DNA of 64,000 nucleotides from Tetracladium setigerum (taxonomy: Eukaryota > Ascomycota > Leotiomycetes > Helotiales): positions 1,240,001 to 1,304,000 of the forward strand of contig PZJY01000005.1 of assembly GCA_031472005.1 (NCBI GenBank), in the 5' to 3' direction. Position 1 is the stretch's first letter. The number at the start of each line of letters is the position of its first letter. Below are positions 10,701-23,398 of the stretch, piece after piece. Both the position numbers and the translations under genes were made by a program. Below the pieces are notes generated by a model. It saw nothing but the letters and a program-made list of their open reading frames with translations. It was not told the DNA's origin and ran no database searches.

Positions 10701-13194
10701 GGGAATTAACATGACGGGCTCGACCCCGCGATTGAATGTATTGAATGAGGGTGGTATAAAGATCGAAACGAATGACCAGGTTGCAATCTGGAATATCAAG
10801 TCCTTCTTCTGCGACGGAGGTAGCGATCAGGCAGTTCAAGACACCCTTGCGAAAGTTCAACATCGTGACCACCTGCTCTCGGAAGGACACATTCAAGTCG
10901 CCAGCTTCGCCAGTTCTTGTTCCAACCTAGATCGTTAGCCTATGGGGAAAGAACACGAAAATAGGACGTACTAGTGTTCCGACAAAGAGATGTGGCGTTC
11001 CAATGTCTGGATGAGAAAGGAGCTTTGCTAAGAGGCGAGCTGTGTATCTTTGCTTGACGAAAATGATACACTTGTCATCGGTTGTGCGCTGAAATCTTTC
11101 CTTCAAATGTCGAACAAGAACTATAACTTTGGATGACAGGTTCTTAGAGGTGTAGTTCAACCCACGGGATAAGTTGATGTCAAAGTCAGGGGGGTCAAAT
11201 TGATAAGACTTGACGATGTCTCGAGCCTCTTCAAGCAAAGACTTCTGTTTTTCAAGAACTGCCATCGGATCCAGAAACTTCTTTGCATGATATCCTCGTT
11301 CAGTTTTTGCTTGAAGCTTCTTGGTTTCCTCTTCACTCAAGCAGAAGGGCCACACTTGGTCCGCACACCAAGATCCCAGTTCTCGAGTTGCCTCGTAGGC
11401 GTACAGGAGCGGCTTTCTCATGACATTATTCTTTTCAAAACGCTGACGCATCTGAGTGTAAAGAGGGGTTTCAAATTGCACCCCCAGCTGATTGTATTGA
11501 GCAATTTGTTCCTGATTCGAAGTGACAGTGTACCTCATCAAGTCGGGATCACTGGTAGTGCAAATCTGGGAGTGTAAAAGGCCTTCCAGCTCAAGAGCAG
11601 CCTTTCTGACATCGACTCTTGCGTCGACTGGCGAAGCGGTCATGCCAAAGATCTTAGGAAGGAGGGTGCCCTGGGGTGCTGCAGCATAGAAATCCTTGAT
11701 GATTCTTGCATAGGTGTGATCCTTCTTGGCGTGGTGGGCTTCATCGAAGATCAGTAGATTAATTTGATCGATGGAAAGAAAGGAGTGATGAAGACATTGT
11801 CGAAGTACTTCAGCTGTGCAGACAATAACCATGTTGTTTGCGAAGTGTTCTTTCCACTTGGCTCGACTCCACAAGTCACAACCCATGTCGCCACAGAACA
11901 TGTCCATCTGTTGATCAAGGTTGGCTTTGAGAACAGCATGTTGTTGGAAGACAAGCGTGACAGAATCAACCTGTTTAAGTTAGCTACGAGTTGGCAGATT
12001 GAATTTTGGCTGTACCAAAAAGAAAGATATGCGCTTTGACTTTCCCATGGCTCGATCCTCCAGCTCTTGCGCGAAAATGTGTCGGAGAAGTAAAACAGCG
12101 ATCAACGTCTTGCCAGATCCTAATCTCAGGGTCAGAGGATATGTGCAGCTCAATTTTGAAAGTCACTTACCAGTATCAAGAACAGCAATAATATTCTTCT
12201 CTTTGGCCTTCTCGAACAACTCAGTTTGATATTCTCTTGGGGTAGAGATAATTTGACGACTCTCCGACTGATTGACAAGCCATCTTGCAGATTGAATCGC
12301 CTCATCCTCTGGTCTCACCACTGTACCCTCCTTGATTTGTTTCAATGTCCGACCCAGAATATAATTGTCCACAGTTGCATTCAAGCGACGTTTGCGCTCT
12401 GTGACCCTTCTTGGCTTTGTGGCAGGTCCTGCCTCATCTTCTCCCTCTTCAGAGTTTTCCTGATCCGGAGATTCCTGTTCAGTGCTCGAGAGCGTGTTAT
12501 CTGTTGACAGTCTGGAAGTATGTTCAACAGAAATAGCGCTTCGTTGCCGCTTCGAGGGATCTTGATCTGGAATTGGCCGGAGACGCTTCAAGTCTGCAAT
12601 AACATCTCCGGTGGTTCTGGTTGCCAGGGTGGTTGTAGCCGATGCTGGAAGAGTGTGCTCGGAGACCATTTTGCTTTCTACCGACATGGAATTTTGCAGT
12701 ATGAAAGGACCTTCTGGAACAGTGTTGTGGTTGACAGACAAGCTGGAGCGTTGTATTTCTGAGGAAAGAGAGAAATCCATAACATCAGAGGCTGAAACGT
12801 GAATGGAAGCTTCCACGTTTGCTGACGCGGGAACAGACATGGTAATTGTGTTTGTCGAAGAAGTCGAGCATGGAAGAGGCGTGGAGAGTAAGGTATCGGT
12901 GTGAAATTCAGACGGGAATTCAATGCCGGCAAGGTCAATCTGTGAGATATATTGGGCCGTGGTGGTGATCATAGGAGGGTGCACAATTCTAGCCAGGTGA
13001 GCGACATCCAACATTTGCATGACCTGAAGGGTACTTGCAGAAAGGGTGATAGAGTCCGGGAGGCTGTCATCAATCAGTTTTGTATCTGCATTTGAATAGA
13101 AATTGCTTGTTGGCGATCTCTCGGTGCCATGAGGATTCGCCGATGATTTACTTGGTGAGTTGCTCAAACTGACCAAACACTCGTGGTCTTCCAT
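7709..13194 (-). CDS. DCL1: Dicer-like protein 1 (one apparent missing base)
   Basis: This enzyme cleaves long double-stranded RNA into small RNAs for gene silencing. Exons on the minus strand are 13194-12171, 12119-12016, 11970-10972, 10926-9353 and 9304-7709, with introns of 45-51 nt. Exon 4 changes frame near the GGG at 9958-9960 (plus strand). One added base gives a continuous frame of about 1,765 aa. Visible order: an acidic disordered N-terminus; a helicase with TGSGKT (about residue 341) and FDEAHH (about 451); helicase C with QSRGRARH (about 775); a Dicer dimerisation fold; a degenerate PAZ region with KYITDPFDGSRK; RNase IIIa (ERLEFLGD, about 1305); RNase IIIb (QRLEFLGD, about 1502); and a C-terminal dsRBD. 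DKSIADVCEA and DIVEAYIGA carry the acidic partners of the two active sites. The frame stays open upstream of the chosen ATG, so a longer N-terminus via another exon is possible. Confidence 0.93.
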
Positions 13195-13688
13195 CTTAAT
13201 AATTTCTTGTTTGTCTTCGCATACAGAGAGGCTTGGATCACTGGAGGTAGACCAAACCACTGTCCTGAGGTGAAGAACAAAGCAAACAATGTGACCTTGC
13301 GCAGATCGACTGAGACAAAAGAAGGCGAGTTGATGATATCAAGGACGCGATGAAGAGTAGAGGAAGAGACAATCCTCACACTTTCTCCACTGGATCGTGT
13401 GTGTTTTACCTCATAATCTTAAGACGATAGAGAAGAAAGAAACAACTTTATTGTTTGTGAGCCTTCAGTCTCAGAAATTTGATTGAAAGTTGGTGAGGTT
13501 GGTGACTTGGTCGGAGAGAAAAGATGAAGTTCGCGTGTCGCGATGAAAGGCTGCCAAGACAAGAGGCTTGGCGAAATGGTCCCTCCAGGTCCTTTTGGCT
13601 TAGATTTCTCAGCCTTCCCCCTCCATCCAATTAATATTTCCCCCACTACGCTCACCATCTTGTCTCTCTTCATTATCGAGCAGCAAAG
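13195..13688. promoter_or_regulatory. Divergent promoter of DCL1 and TAP42
   Basis: About 494 bp separates the start codons of the Dicer-like gene (-) and TAP42 (+), so both promoters must lie here. On the minus strand, CTTCACCTCAG near 13268 could be an acceptor for a 5' intron of DCL1. The assignment rests on position only. Confidence 0.45.
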
Positions 13689-14898
13689 ATGACCGAACAA
13701 AATATCAAAACTCTCTACAGCTCGGCTGAGCTTCAACGGAAGACTATCGAGTCCTCCTACGACTCCAATTCCGCGACTTACCAGCAGAACCTCGTCGCCG
13801 CCATCGCCACCTACGAAGACTGTCTGCAGCTAGCTGATCGCATCTCACTATTCAGTCCAAACGAATCTTTGGAGGATCTGGCATCCGGGGACTTGCAGTA
13901 CGGATCCGCTTTATTTTACGATGTTTGCGCTTACAAAAGAATAGATATCTACTCATCAACTACCGCCTGGCAGAGCTTATCCAGCGAGTGGCCAACAAGG
14001 ACAGAAAGAGTATACTTGCAAGAGCGCGAGAGGCATACGAACGATACCTGAATCTGCTAGACCAATATGAGATTCTCAGTGCGCCAGAGAAGAAGCTATA
14101 CCAAGACTACCTGGAATCTCCGTCTTCCTTCGCAACGATCTCCACAACCGATCCCAATGCTCGGCGGGGTGCGAAGATAGCCAACTTCAAGCAGGAGAAA
14201 GAATTGAAGAAGAAGCTGGAGGTAGGCAGTACAGTACATATTAAAAATTTGTGTCATATCTAACAAGTGCAGTTTTTAGCACAAAATCCTGCCTATCTTC
14301 GAAATGACGACGATGCAATTCGAGAGTTACAACTCACCAACGTCGCTCTCTGCACACATGAAGCCTTCCAATCACTCGAATCGTTAAATAGGGAACTCGA
14401 TGTTCTAGCCATGAGACCACCCACACCCCGGCAGGTCCCGAATCACTCGAGCAGGACTTCAGAGAAAGGATGGGCATCCGAGACAAGGACTCCCCATATT
14501 CAGAGAGGCTGGACAGCAGAGACCGTTTGTCTGCGGCAAATACTGGCCCTATATTGAGTTCAGGAGGGAAACCTTTACGGCCGTTTACTCTATTGGACAG
14601 CAGACAAACTCTGAAAGATGGTGTCTTCAGGTCAGGACATAATCTGCCTACCATGACAATCGATGAGTATCTGGAGGAAGAGCGGGCTAGAGGCGGTATA
14701 ATTGAAGGCGGGGAGCAGCCAGTGGTCTGAGTCCCGAACCAGACGAGGATAATTATGAAAAGGGAGACGCCGAGACGATGAAGGCCAGAGACTGGGATGA
14801 ATTTGTGGAGGCAAACCCGAAGTAAGTTGAACGGTCTAATTCCGAGATAAAATACTGACCGAAGTAGGGGTGCTGGAAATACACTAAATAGAGGTTGA
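13689..14898 (+). CDS. TAP42: TAP42/alpha4-like PP2A-associated protein (two apparent missing bases)
   Basis: TAP42 binds catalytic subunits of type 2A phosphatases and acts downstream of TOR kinase in nutrient signalling. Exons are 13689-13897, 13945-14221, 14273-14821 and 14868-14898, with introns of 46-51 nt. Exon 3 needs one C in CCCC (14426-14429) and one G in GGGG (14710-14713). The spliced gene is then 1,068 nt (355 aa). Family motifs are plain: RAREAYERYLNLLDQYEIL and KLYQDYLESPSSF in the helical N-terminal half, AKIANFKQEKELKKKLE after it, then GKPLRPFTLLDSRQ, LPTMTIDEYLEEERARGGI and the acidic C-terminus DWDEFVEANPKGAGNTLNRG. Two independent losses in a short essential-type gene fit base-calling errors better than decay. 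Confidence 0.9.
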
Positions 14899-15947
14899 TC
14901 GCATGTAGAAGTATGATTCAAATACTTGGAATCTCGCGAGAACATGATTGATTGGTTGTCTTTGATTGCTTTCCAGTTGCGTTCCCCTCGGCTGCAACTG
15001 GTCTTCGCCATCTCAGAATGCAGCATTGTACGAAGGGGTACTGCTATTGATTTTCCTTTAATCATTTGGCACTCACCTCTATCCAGCCGACCAAAACTTT
15101 TGCCTAACTACTGCTACAATTTGAGAATACTTCGAAGAATAATTTCACTTGAGCAGGTACTTGGGCTTTTCCATCTTCGCGAGAACAAATTAGCAGTACC
15201 AAGGAGTGGACAAATCAATGGGTTCTTTGAAGCAGAAATCCGAGTGTCTCTCGCATCATCAATCCGCATACGTTTCACATTACAGTGTGAACCATGGAAC
15301 CAAAGTGCCACAATTAAGTTCATTCAGGAATTCTACACTTTACTGCACAGTACTTACATCTTCAGTCGGTAATTCCGGCGCTGCCCAAAAAGAAAAGCAA
15401 AATCAATGAAGGGGAGATTGTTGCTGTAGGAGAAAGGGGCTGGTCTCACGTGCCAGTAGGCCAATTGGGCCAGAACGTCCTAAGAATAGTGCCTGACCCT
15501 AACCCCCCCTGTGCAAATCTCCAAGTTATTTCCCCAGACCTGGAATGACCAAGTATCTCTCAAATAAAATATTCCTTTCTTTCAAAGAGTGCTTCCAAAC
15601 CTGCTTCATTCCTCAGACTCCCTCTGTAGTACATAATCTGCAGACTCGGCCCTTTGGTTCTCGTGGTCTCTCTCACCTCATCTTTAGGCCATTGTGCCAA
15701 TTACGCTCGTTTACAGCGCCTCCTCCCTGACAACGTCTCAACGCCATCTCAACCGCGATTACGCCCTCAACGGAATACACGAAATCTCTTCCTCATCCTC
15801 GACCACTATACTTTGTATCTTCGCGATTCGATCGATCACAGCATACTTTGGATACGAGAGATATCTGGAACTCTTTTCCCCGTCCGGAGGATTTCCTTCG
15901 TCAGTAACGAATTGGATGATTTGACGACCACCCCTAAATAATATATA
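14899..15947. other. Intergenic, upstream of the TM9SF gene
   Basis: About 1 kb lies between TAP42 and the TM9SF gene, both on the plus strand. A short C-run is seen near 15502-15507. Several overlapping short open frames occur but none shows a domain or an intron-exon pattern. It is presumed promoter and 5' untranslated region. Confidence 0.5.
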
Positions 15948-18242
15948 ATGGCTCCCAATTTTTGTTTCCCCTTGGGGCGATGCCTCCTCTTCCTAACTAT
16001 TTTCTCGTATTGCCAGGCTTTCTACATTCCAGGTTCGCAGATTCCAATTGATGCTGTTGGACTCTCACTAATGATGCTGTGAAGGCTGGTCTATCAAGAG
16101 CTACAAGGACGACGAAGCTATTCCGCTGCTGGTGAACAAGGTCTATTCCGATAATACGCAACTTCAATACGCATACTACGACCTCCCATTCGTATGTCCT
16201 CCAACCGGTTCCCACCATGCAGGCTCATCCCTCCTCTCCGGCCAGAGCATCTCCCTCAACCTCGGCGAAGTCCTCCGAGGCGACCGAATCACACAATCCG
16301 ACATCGAGCTAGTGATGGGCCAAGATCAAGTTTGCAACTTCTTATGCACAAAAACCGTGAGCAGGAAAGACCTCAAGCGGGCGCAGGAGATGGTCAGAGA
16401 TGGATATGTGGCTGAATGGATTGTGGATAACCTCCCAGGAGCAACCAGCTTTGTTACAGTCGACAAGTCGAGGAAATACTACGCTGCTGGATTCAAAATG
16501 GGATACAAGGACATTACGCTAGGAAAGGGGCATACCCGATACTATATTAATAACCATCTGACGATTATCATTCGTTACCGGAAAGCCCCTGGAAGGAGTG
16601 GCGATAGGGGCGAGAAGGTAATCGTGGGCTTTGAGGTGTACACCAAGAGCATTGATGCCGGAAAACGCGATAACGGATGCCCTACGGACATCAATGAGGC
16701 GGATGAACCTTTCGAGCTCTATCTGGCACCAAATTCGACTGTGGACTTTGCGTCGCAATATCCCCATTCTTCGTACCACCCTCCCCAAAAGGATCTGGAC
16801 GTCGAGGATGGTGCGACCCTGGACATCCCATACACGTACTCAGTTTACTTCCGAGAGGAGGACAAGATTGAGTGGGCACATAGATGGGATTTGTACTTTG
16901 TCAACCAGGAAGAGGGCTCCCGGATTCACTGGCTGGCAATCATCAACTCATTGGTTATCTCAGGTCTTTTGAGCGCTATCGTGGCCGTAATTCTCGCCAG
17001 AACAGTTCGTGGTGATATTAAGACCTACAAGGAGGCTGCTGCCGAGGATGGCAAGATGCGAATTAAGAGACGAGCGAGACCTGCAAGCGGAGCTCGTACA
17101 CCAAAGGTCGGAGAGAAGACAGGAGGCCTTCTCGAGCAGATTGGAGATACGGAAAATGATGCAGATGTTTCGTCTGACGAGGAACCATTGGAAGATGTCA
17201 CAGGCTGGAAACTGCTTCATGGTGATGTCTTCCGGGCCCCAGCCTATGGATATCTGCTTGCTCCTCTGATTGGGTCTGGTATGCAATTGGTGTTTATGGC
17301 TTTTGGACTTCTCTTTCTCTCCAGTCTGGGAGTTCTCAACCCCTCGTTCCGTGGGGGATTTGTTTCGGTTGGCGTGGGACTTTTCGTCTTCGCTGGCTGC
17401 TTTTCCGGATACTTCTCTGGCCGAGTTTACAAAACCTTCAATGGCAAGAACTGGCGACAGAATACCATTATTACAGCAATTCTCTTTCCGGGCTTGCTAT
17501 TTTCTCTGGTTTTCATTCTGAATCTATTCGTATGGGCGCAGGCATCTTCTACTGCTATTCCCTTTGGAACCTTGGTAGCAATCATCCTTCTATGGCTTTG
17601 CATCCAACTTCCCCTTGTCTATATTGGTTCCTGGTACGGATACGTCAATACAGGAGCATGGGAACACCCCACCAAAACAACCACCATTCCTCGGCAAGTC
17701 CCAGAACTCGCTTGGTACATTCGCTACCCTGCCTCCGTTCTCCTCGCAGGTCTCATCCCATTCGCCGTTATCTTTATCGAACTTCTCTTTGTTTTTCAAT
17801 CCCTTTGGCTCGACAAGTCTGGCTATTACTACGTATTCGGCTTTCTTTCCGTCGTCTCCATCATCCTTATACTTACAATAGCTGAGGTAACAATCGTCAC
17901 AATTTACATCGCTCTCTGCTCTGAGGATTACAACTGGTGGTGGCATTCATTTCTTATTGGCGCTGGCAGTTCGTTCTGGGTCTTCTTGTACTGTGTGTAC
18001 TACTACTTTGTGCGTTTACATATTGAGGGATTCGTCAGTGGTCTGCTGTTCTTCAGCTATAGCTTTGTGGGCTGTGTAGTCTATGGATTGTTGTGTGGAA
18101 CAGTCGGGTTTTTGACAGCTTATGCTTTTGTAAGGAGGATCTATGGGTAAGTTCTAACTACATCCAATGATAGCTCAATCTCTTCCCATGTAAATCATGT
18201 AGCTAACATTTTTCTCTTAACAGTGCGATAAAAGCAGACTGA
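15948..18242 (+). CDS. Transmembrane 9 superfamily (EMP70) protein
   Basis: Members sit in Golgi and endosomal membranes, where they affect protein sorting, cell adhesion and metal homeostasis in yeast. Exons are 15948-16032, 16085-18146 and 18224-18242, giving 721 aa with an intact frame. Residues 1-24 form a signal peptide, with FYIPGWSIKSY at the start of the mature lumenal domain. That domain runs to about residue 280 and contains CPPTG and GLLSGQ-like family motifs. A first membrane segment (LVISGLLSAIVAVILA) is followed by a cytosolic acidic loop and the hallmark GWKLLHGDVFRAP. Eight further hydrophobic segments make up the C-terminal half. The C-terminus FVRRIYGAIKAD resembles the conserved retention tail. 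The last intron separates the final six codons. Confidence 0.93.
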
Positions 18243-18981
18243 TCGACCAGTATTCATTTTCTTTTGTCTTGCATTGGAGTCAGGAAGGGTATGCATTCGG
18301 CGCCTAGGTGTATAAATCAACATACATAACTTACGGCAATCTGTAGAGGTGGTTGTCAAACATTTTAGGAAAACAAAATGGAGAATAAATAGAAATGAAA
18401 CAGAAATAACAACAAAATACATCCTTAAGTGGCCGAATAGCGTTTTGTATGTGCAGGTGGTTTTGAGAGTTTCTCGTCCCCTCCGGAATGTGGGAGAAAG
18501 AGGCATTTTGCGAAATGTCATTGCAAAATCGACATGGGTTTAAAGATAAACAGACATCAAGTAAAGGAGTTAGGTCTTTCTGCTTGATAAGAGGTCGCTT
18601 TATCCGAAAGGACGGCAAGATAGAAAACTAGTACACGTCTTGCCAACAAGGTTGATATAGTATCTTCCTCTTGCTCGCTTTTCCTGCCTGGTTCTAGCTT
18701 CCTCTTGGCGTATGATTTTTCTCTAACAGTCTTTATTAGGAATTCTGCTATGAAACTAGATGGTTTTCTAGTGGTCATGAAAATGCGTCCAGCAACTCTA
18801 CGCAAGCTTACTCTTTTTTGCTACTCTTTCCTCAGATACTAAAACACAGACGTACGATCACACCTGCTAAAGACTGTCTCCTACAGGTCAAAGCATCCGT
18901 AATTTCAAGAAGAACCATGATTTCCGGACACGAGCGAGAGAACAGATTCCAAAATCAAGATAGTTTTCATTTCTTCAGCAA
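18243..18981. other. Intergenic between convergent genes
   Basis: This spacer lies between the TM9SF gene (+) and the Zn2Cys6 gene (-), which converge here. Short open frames occur on both strands without any recognisable domain. It presumably contains 3' untranslated regions. Confidence 0.5.
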
Positions 18982-21064
18982 CTACCAAGGTATCTCAACC
19001 TTCCTCTCCACCCATACGCCCCTTACCCCCTTCAAACACTTAACAATCGCCACGCCCCTACTACTTTCAAAAGCGAAATCAATCGCTCTCACCCCCTCCA
19101 AAGTTCTCGTCACTGAGCGCTCATTTTCACTCTTAGCCTCCTCGTCAACAGCATCCAACCACTCCATAACCTTCCCCAGCACCACAGCATCACATAGCCC
19201 ATCTCTCCTCCCCCCCTCCTCAACTCCTCGACAGCAAGCTGCCGTACAGCTTTAAACCGACACAACCATCCCACCACCAAAAGCGGAACAAGAATCCGCA
19301 ATTCCACCGAGAAAATCCCCTCCTCCGATTCCCCTCCATCATCCACACCACCCATACTCATATCCCCTGAACCCCTTGGGGTAATAGCAAATGTTCCTTC
19401 TTCTTCAAGAGCAGACTCGCAATCGAAGTCAACTCATCAATCTCAATCCGAAACTGTCTCGCTCTACACCTTTCCACATCGTCATCATCCTTAAACGGTG
19501 CGAGTTCCGCATCGGAAAAGTGGTTTATGATGCTGAGATAGCCCGCGAGCCAGTTCAGGCGAAGCTGACTCGCAGCCAGGAAATTCTCTTCGGAACTTCC
19601 TTTGCTGCGTGCGAATTTGAGGAGGGGTCCGTAGGATGTGTCCCAGCGGGTGTAGGAGTTGAGGAGGGATTCTTTGGATTCTAATGATGATGATGATGGT
19701 GATTGTATGGGCGATGTTGATGATGCTGATGATGGAAGAGTTTGGGGAGAAGATGGATGCGTTTGGGTTGGGCTTTCGGCTTTTTGAATGCGTAGCCAAT
19801 GCATACTTCTTCGGATGATGAGTTCAAGTGAGGCGTGTGCTGAAGAGACGGTTTCGAATGTTTGGGGCATCTGATGATTAGCACTTATTGTGCTTGTTCT
19901 TTCGGAAGCTTCTTTTTCCTTGGACAGCTGGTAGGATTCATATTCTCGTTCTAGAGTGTGGAAAGCGAGTGAGATGGTGCTTTCTATCCGTGTGGGTTCC
20001 GGCCTTCGAAGGTTGCTGTTGAGGCTATCTTCTGATCACCATTTCCGTATGCATTTAACGTCCAGTCTCGAAGTTGACGAAGTCCTAACAACACCCGTTC
20101 TTTTGATGAAAGGCCGTTTATAGGTCTGAAGTCGTCGAAGCAGAAGGAGAGTAAACAGCCAGTCAGGGTCGCTCGAAAATCTTGTTGCTCTCCATCCTTT
20201 CCACTCGCCTGTGACTTTGTTATTGGGTCTACACCACCCATGGAACCAAGCTTAACAACAGCATACTTAATACTGCTCTCTCTCGAACAAGCTTGAATCA
20301 AGAAATCACTCCAACCGCCGACCTCCACCACATGCACCAATTCATTCTCAGTCCTCACGCGAAACCTGTGGAAAGCGTCCCATTCCTCGTGATCATGGAA
20401 GACCGACTGGTTTGCCAACGGCGGCGATAGAGATGATGCTGCGTTTGGACTGGAAGCTGGGATGGGGCTGGTGGTGGGATTGGGGCTGGTCGTTACAGCT
20501 CGAGGAGCGAGAGTACGTGTAGTGGTGATTTGAAGGGACTGTTTGGACGGCGCTTTGGCGATGTAGCCGTCACATCGTTGGCCGAAGCGCGTGCAACGCA
20601 TGCAGTGGGGTTTGGTTTCGTCGCATTTGACTCTTCTTAATCTGGGATATTGTTAGTACAATTCGAAGTTTTCTTTTTTCTTTTTTCTTTTCTCCCCCCC
20701 AATTCTCTCTCTCTGATCCTATTGTCTTCATTTGGAGAAATTGGTGGTGTAAGATGAAAGCGTTGCTATCCGGACTTTGTGTTCACTCACACTTCGACCG
20801 AGGTCGAGCTGACTGCCTGCTTCTTGTTTGCCCTCTGACCTCAGACCGTCCAGACTTCTTATTGTTGAAATAACGACGGGAACTTGGGGGGAGGAAAATA
20901 CAAAAAAAAAAGACAATAACATACTTGCAAGTCTTACAGCCATTTCTGCTCTTTGGCTTTCCCTCCCTCGTCTTCCTCACTCTCATCTCGGCTACCTCTT
21001 CGCCATTCAATCCCATCACCAACATTGATTCCGTCATTCTCGGATCCTCAACGGTTCGAGTCAT
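18982..21064 (-). CDS. Zn2Cys6 transcription factor (three apparent missing bases)
   Basis: This is a fungal binuclear zinc-cluster regulator. Exons are 21064-20925 and 20641-18982. The 283-nt intron (20924-20642) has a TACTAAC branch site and splits the finger between the second and third Cys. Joined, the cluster reads CKTCKLRRVKCDETKPHC then MRCTRFGQRC, with six Cys in the C-x2-C-x6-C / C-x2-C-x6-C pattern. A Ser/Thr/Pro linker and a helical region (EWDAFHRFRV, AFHTLEREYE) follow. Frame is kept only if single bases are restored at about 20005, 19407 and the C7 run at 19210-19216 (plus coordinates). The spliced length is then 1,803 nt (600 aa). The end matches the usual family tail (VMEWLDAVDEEAKSE). 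Longer upstream frames start with GTG or TTG, so the ATG at 21064 was chosen. Target genes are unknown. Confidence 0.85.
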
Positions 21065-23398
21065 TGAATTCAACAAATAAACAACACCTTCTTTCTTTCT
21101 CTCCTTCCAGTAGTTGATGGCGCGTTGTCTCCCCAAGGTGTCCCACTCGTTTGGTGCAGTATTTCTTTCTAGGTCAGTTGTCGCTTGTTTCTCAAGCGCT
21201 GCACTTTTCCGAGACAAACAAGATGCAGATCTCTCTCTTTGTCTTTCTCTCTCGATCTCGCAAGGCCAGGGGGATAGGTAGGTAGATTAAGTCGGTAGGT
21301 ACGGGACTGCATGTATGTAATATGCAATATGTACAGAGTACGAACACACACACCACGCAAAGACCAACGCCGTCTGACGACACAACAAAAAGCCGAATTA
21401 TTGCATCCTCCACCACACTCGTATCCGCCAACCAACCCAACGCCAGCCCTCGCTATGAACCCGCCTATCAGGCTTGGGTGCTCGTAATGGAGAGCCACTG
21501 GTATGAAACCTTCCCGGCCGTCCACCGCCCAATTGGCGGGGTGAGTGAGTATCCGCCTCGGTCGGGGCTCTCTCGTTTACATATACGAGTGGAAAGAAAG
21601 GGTGAAACCTAATGTGTGCTGCCCTGTGTACGTCGTTTTATTATTAATTAACTCTCATTCAATCTGTTTAGTTTTTCCTGTGGCTGGCTTTGTTTCCTCC
21701 TTCGTCTCGTTTTCCTCTTCTCGTTCTGCCTCGCTTGTGAAGTTGTGTTGTGGTGCGCTGCGCTATGCACTGTGTTCGTGATGATGATGAAAATGTGGAC
21801 TTGTAGTTTCATACCGAGGTATCCTCTTTACGTATACTTTTCGTATACCGAAAGTGGAAGACAGTTACCCAAAAGTAGACGATGACCCCCAAATATACTT
21901 ATAACGAATCGTAAGTAAGTATATCCGATCTCACGATGGATGCGACTACACTCCACCACCGTCTACAGTAAGCAGTCGCGCTTGCAACAAACATCAGCTC
22001 CCTCGTTTTCCCGTCCAATCGGACACATAAAATTAAGTCTCCATGGCCATCGACCGATGGACCCGATGTCGCATGGCTCTAGGGCTCGCATCCTCTCTCG
22101 CATCCTTTCCATTCTTTTTCCTCTTCAGGACAACGAATCTCATGCGAACCCCTTTGCCGTGACTTAGTCATTATGCATGTGGCCCAGCCATCCGTACCAG
22201 AGGTCACTTCGTAGACCGGATCGGGTATTTAATGATGTGGAGGAATAGTAAGTGCGAACCCGACGTTACGGCCGTACCAGGTACGGTTATTGTTTGTAGC
22301 TGTATCCTACCCCACCTACAACTGTACAGCAGACAGCAGTACAGTACATGAAATCCACGGAATGGGTAAATCATTCTCGCCACCCAATAATGTTGAGCAC
22401 AATAGTTAACTGCAGCCGCAAGACTCAAAACGTTCAAGAGTACCGAAAAATTGATAGCCGAATGCTTGCACCTCTCCCTCCAACTGCCGCGTTACACAAT
22501 CTAATTGGCTTTCTTGGACCATTGGATGTCCCATGGGAAGCTGAACGATATATCAATAAATGCACCACCGTACCTGCAGATACGAAAAAAACTCTAGCTC
22601 GTGCGACATTGACATCTCGAGCTCCCAAATCCGAGTAATTCGCCTCCGTCCACAAACTCCACTTTCTGTACTACGCTGTACTACGTACATCTAGAAGCTG
22701 GCCCTAGAAAACCTTTGGGGGCATTCAGCTTGGCGGGATTTCATAGGCTGTCAGATACGAAAAAGAGGCGCGCATGCATTGAATCTTTGTCGTGTATGTT
22801 TCGTGGTCGCAAAACTCGTTTTGTGGACCTGTTATGTCAGGTTATTTGTGCTTGGTCAGATTTGGTGATTTTGATTCTTCGGGAGAAGAACACCGACGTC
22901 TCGTTTTTCGAGTTGGAATTTGAAATAGGAAGTAGCAGGACCAGATATTGAGAGTGCGCAGTTCTTTCAACTGGAGGAAGCTTGGAAATTCCGACTTTCC
23001 AATCGTCATCAGAGAGAAAGAGTGGAGAGGAACTATGAAAGATCACTAATCATGTACCAACAAGATTTAAAATTGGTGCATCCGTAGGCCTTGATTTTGT
23101 TGATGCTGCCTGAGCATAAGGGAGGAGGTTCTTGTCTTCGATCCCTTGGTGCGCGTACAGTACTGTACTGTACGAAGGTACGAAGAGATAATTGATAAAA
23201 TGTGCATTGCCAACCCGGAACACTCGGTTTGATATATTGACATGCATGGTGGTGGTGCAGAATAGATTGGCAACATAGTAGAGCCAAGACAAATGTGACT
23301 GCAAGATGCAAACCAATATCTCGCTTCTGCCATCTCGGGAGAGCGCAAACATCTCTATGGATTGAGTTGGCATCAGCAGACCTCCAAAACCATCAGAA
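21065..23398. other. Large intergenic region with no supported gene
   Basis: About 2.3 kb lies upstream of the Zn2Cys6 gene (-) and downstream of the alpha/beta hydrolase (-). It contains CT-rich tracts, GTAG/GTAC-type short repeats (near 21275-21300) and two copies of a CAGTACAGTAC-type motif (22337-22347 and 23155-23173). No open frame has a recognisable domain. It may be a long regulatory region. Confidence 0.45.

Noticed and set aside
13260..13379. Upstream starts for DCL1 (frames beginning at 13260 and 13379)
   Set aside because: Both begin with GTG. The first ATG in frame is at 13194; an upstream coding exon cannot be shown.
14438..14457. 20-nt GT-AG 'intron' in TAP42
   Set aside because: Far below any workable intron length. 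The sequence itself (GPESLEQDFRER) is family-like coding once one C is restored.
21064..21217. N-terminal extension of the Zn2Cys6 protein to 21217
   Set aside because: That start is TTG; the first ATG in frame is at 21064.
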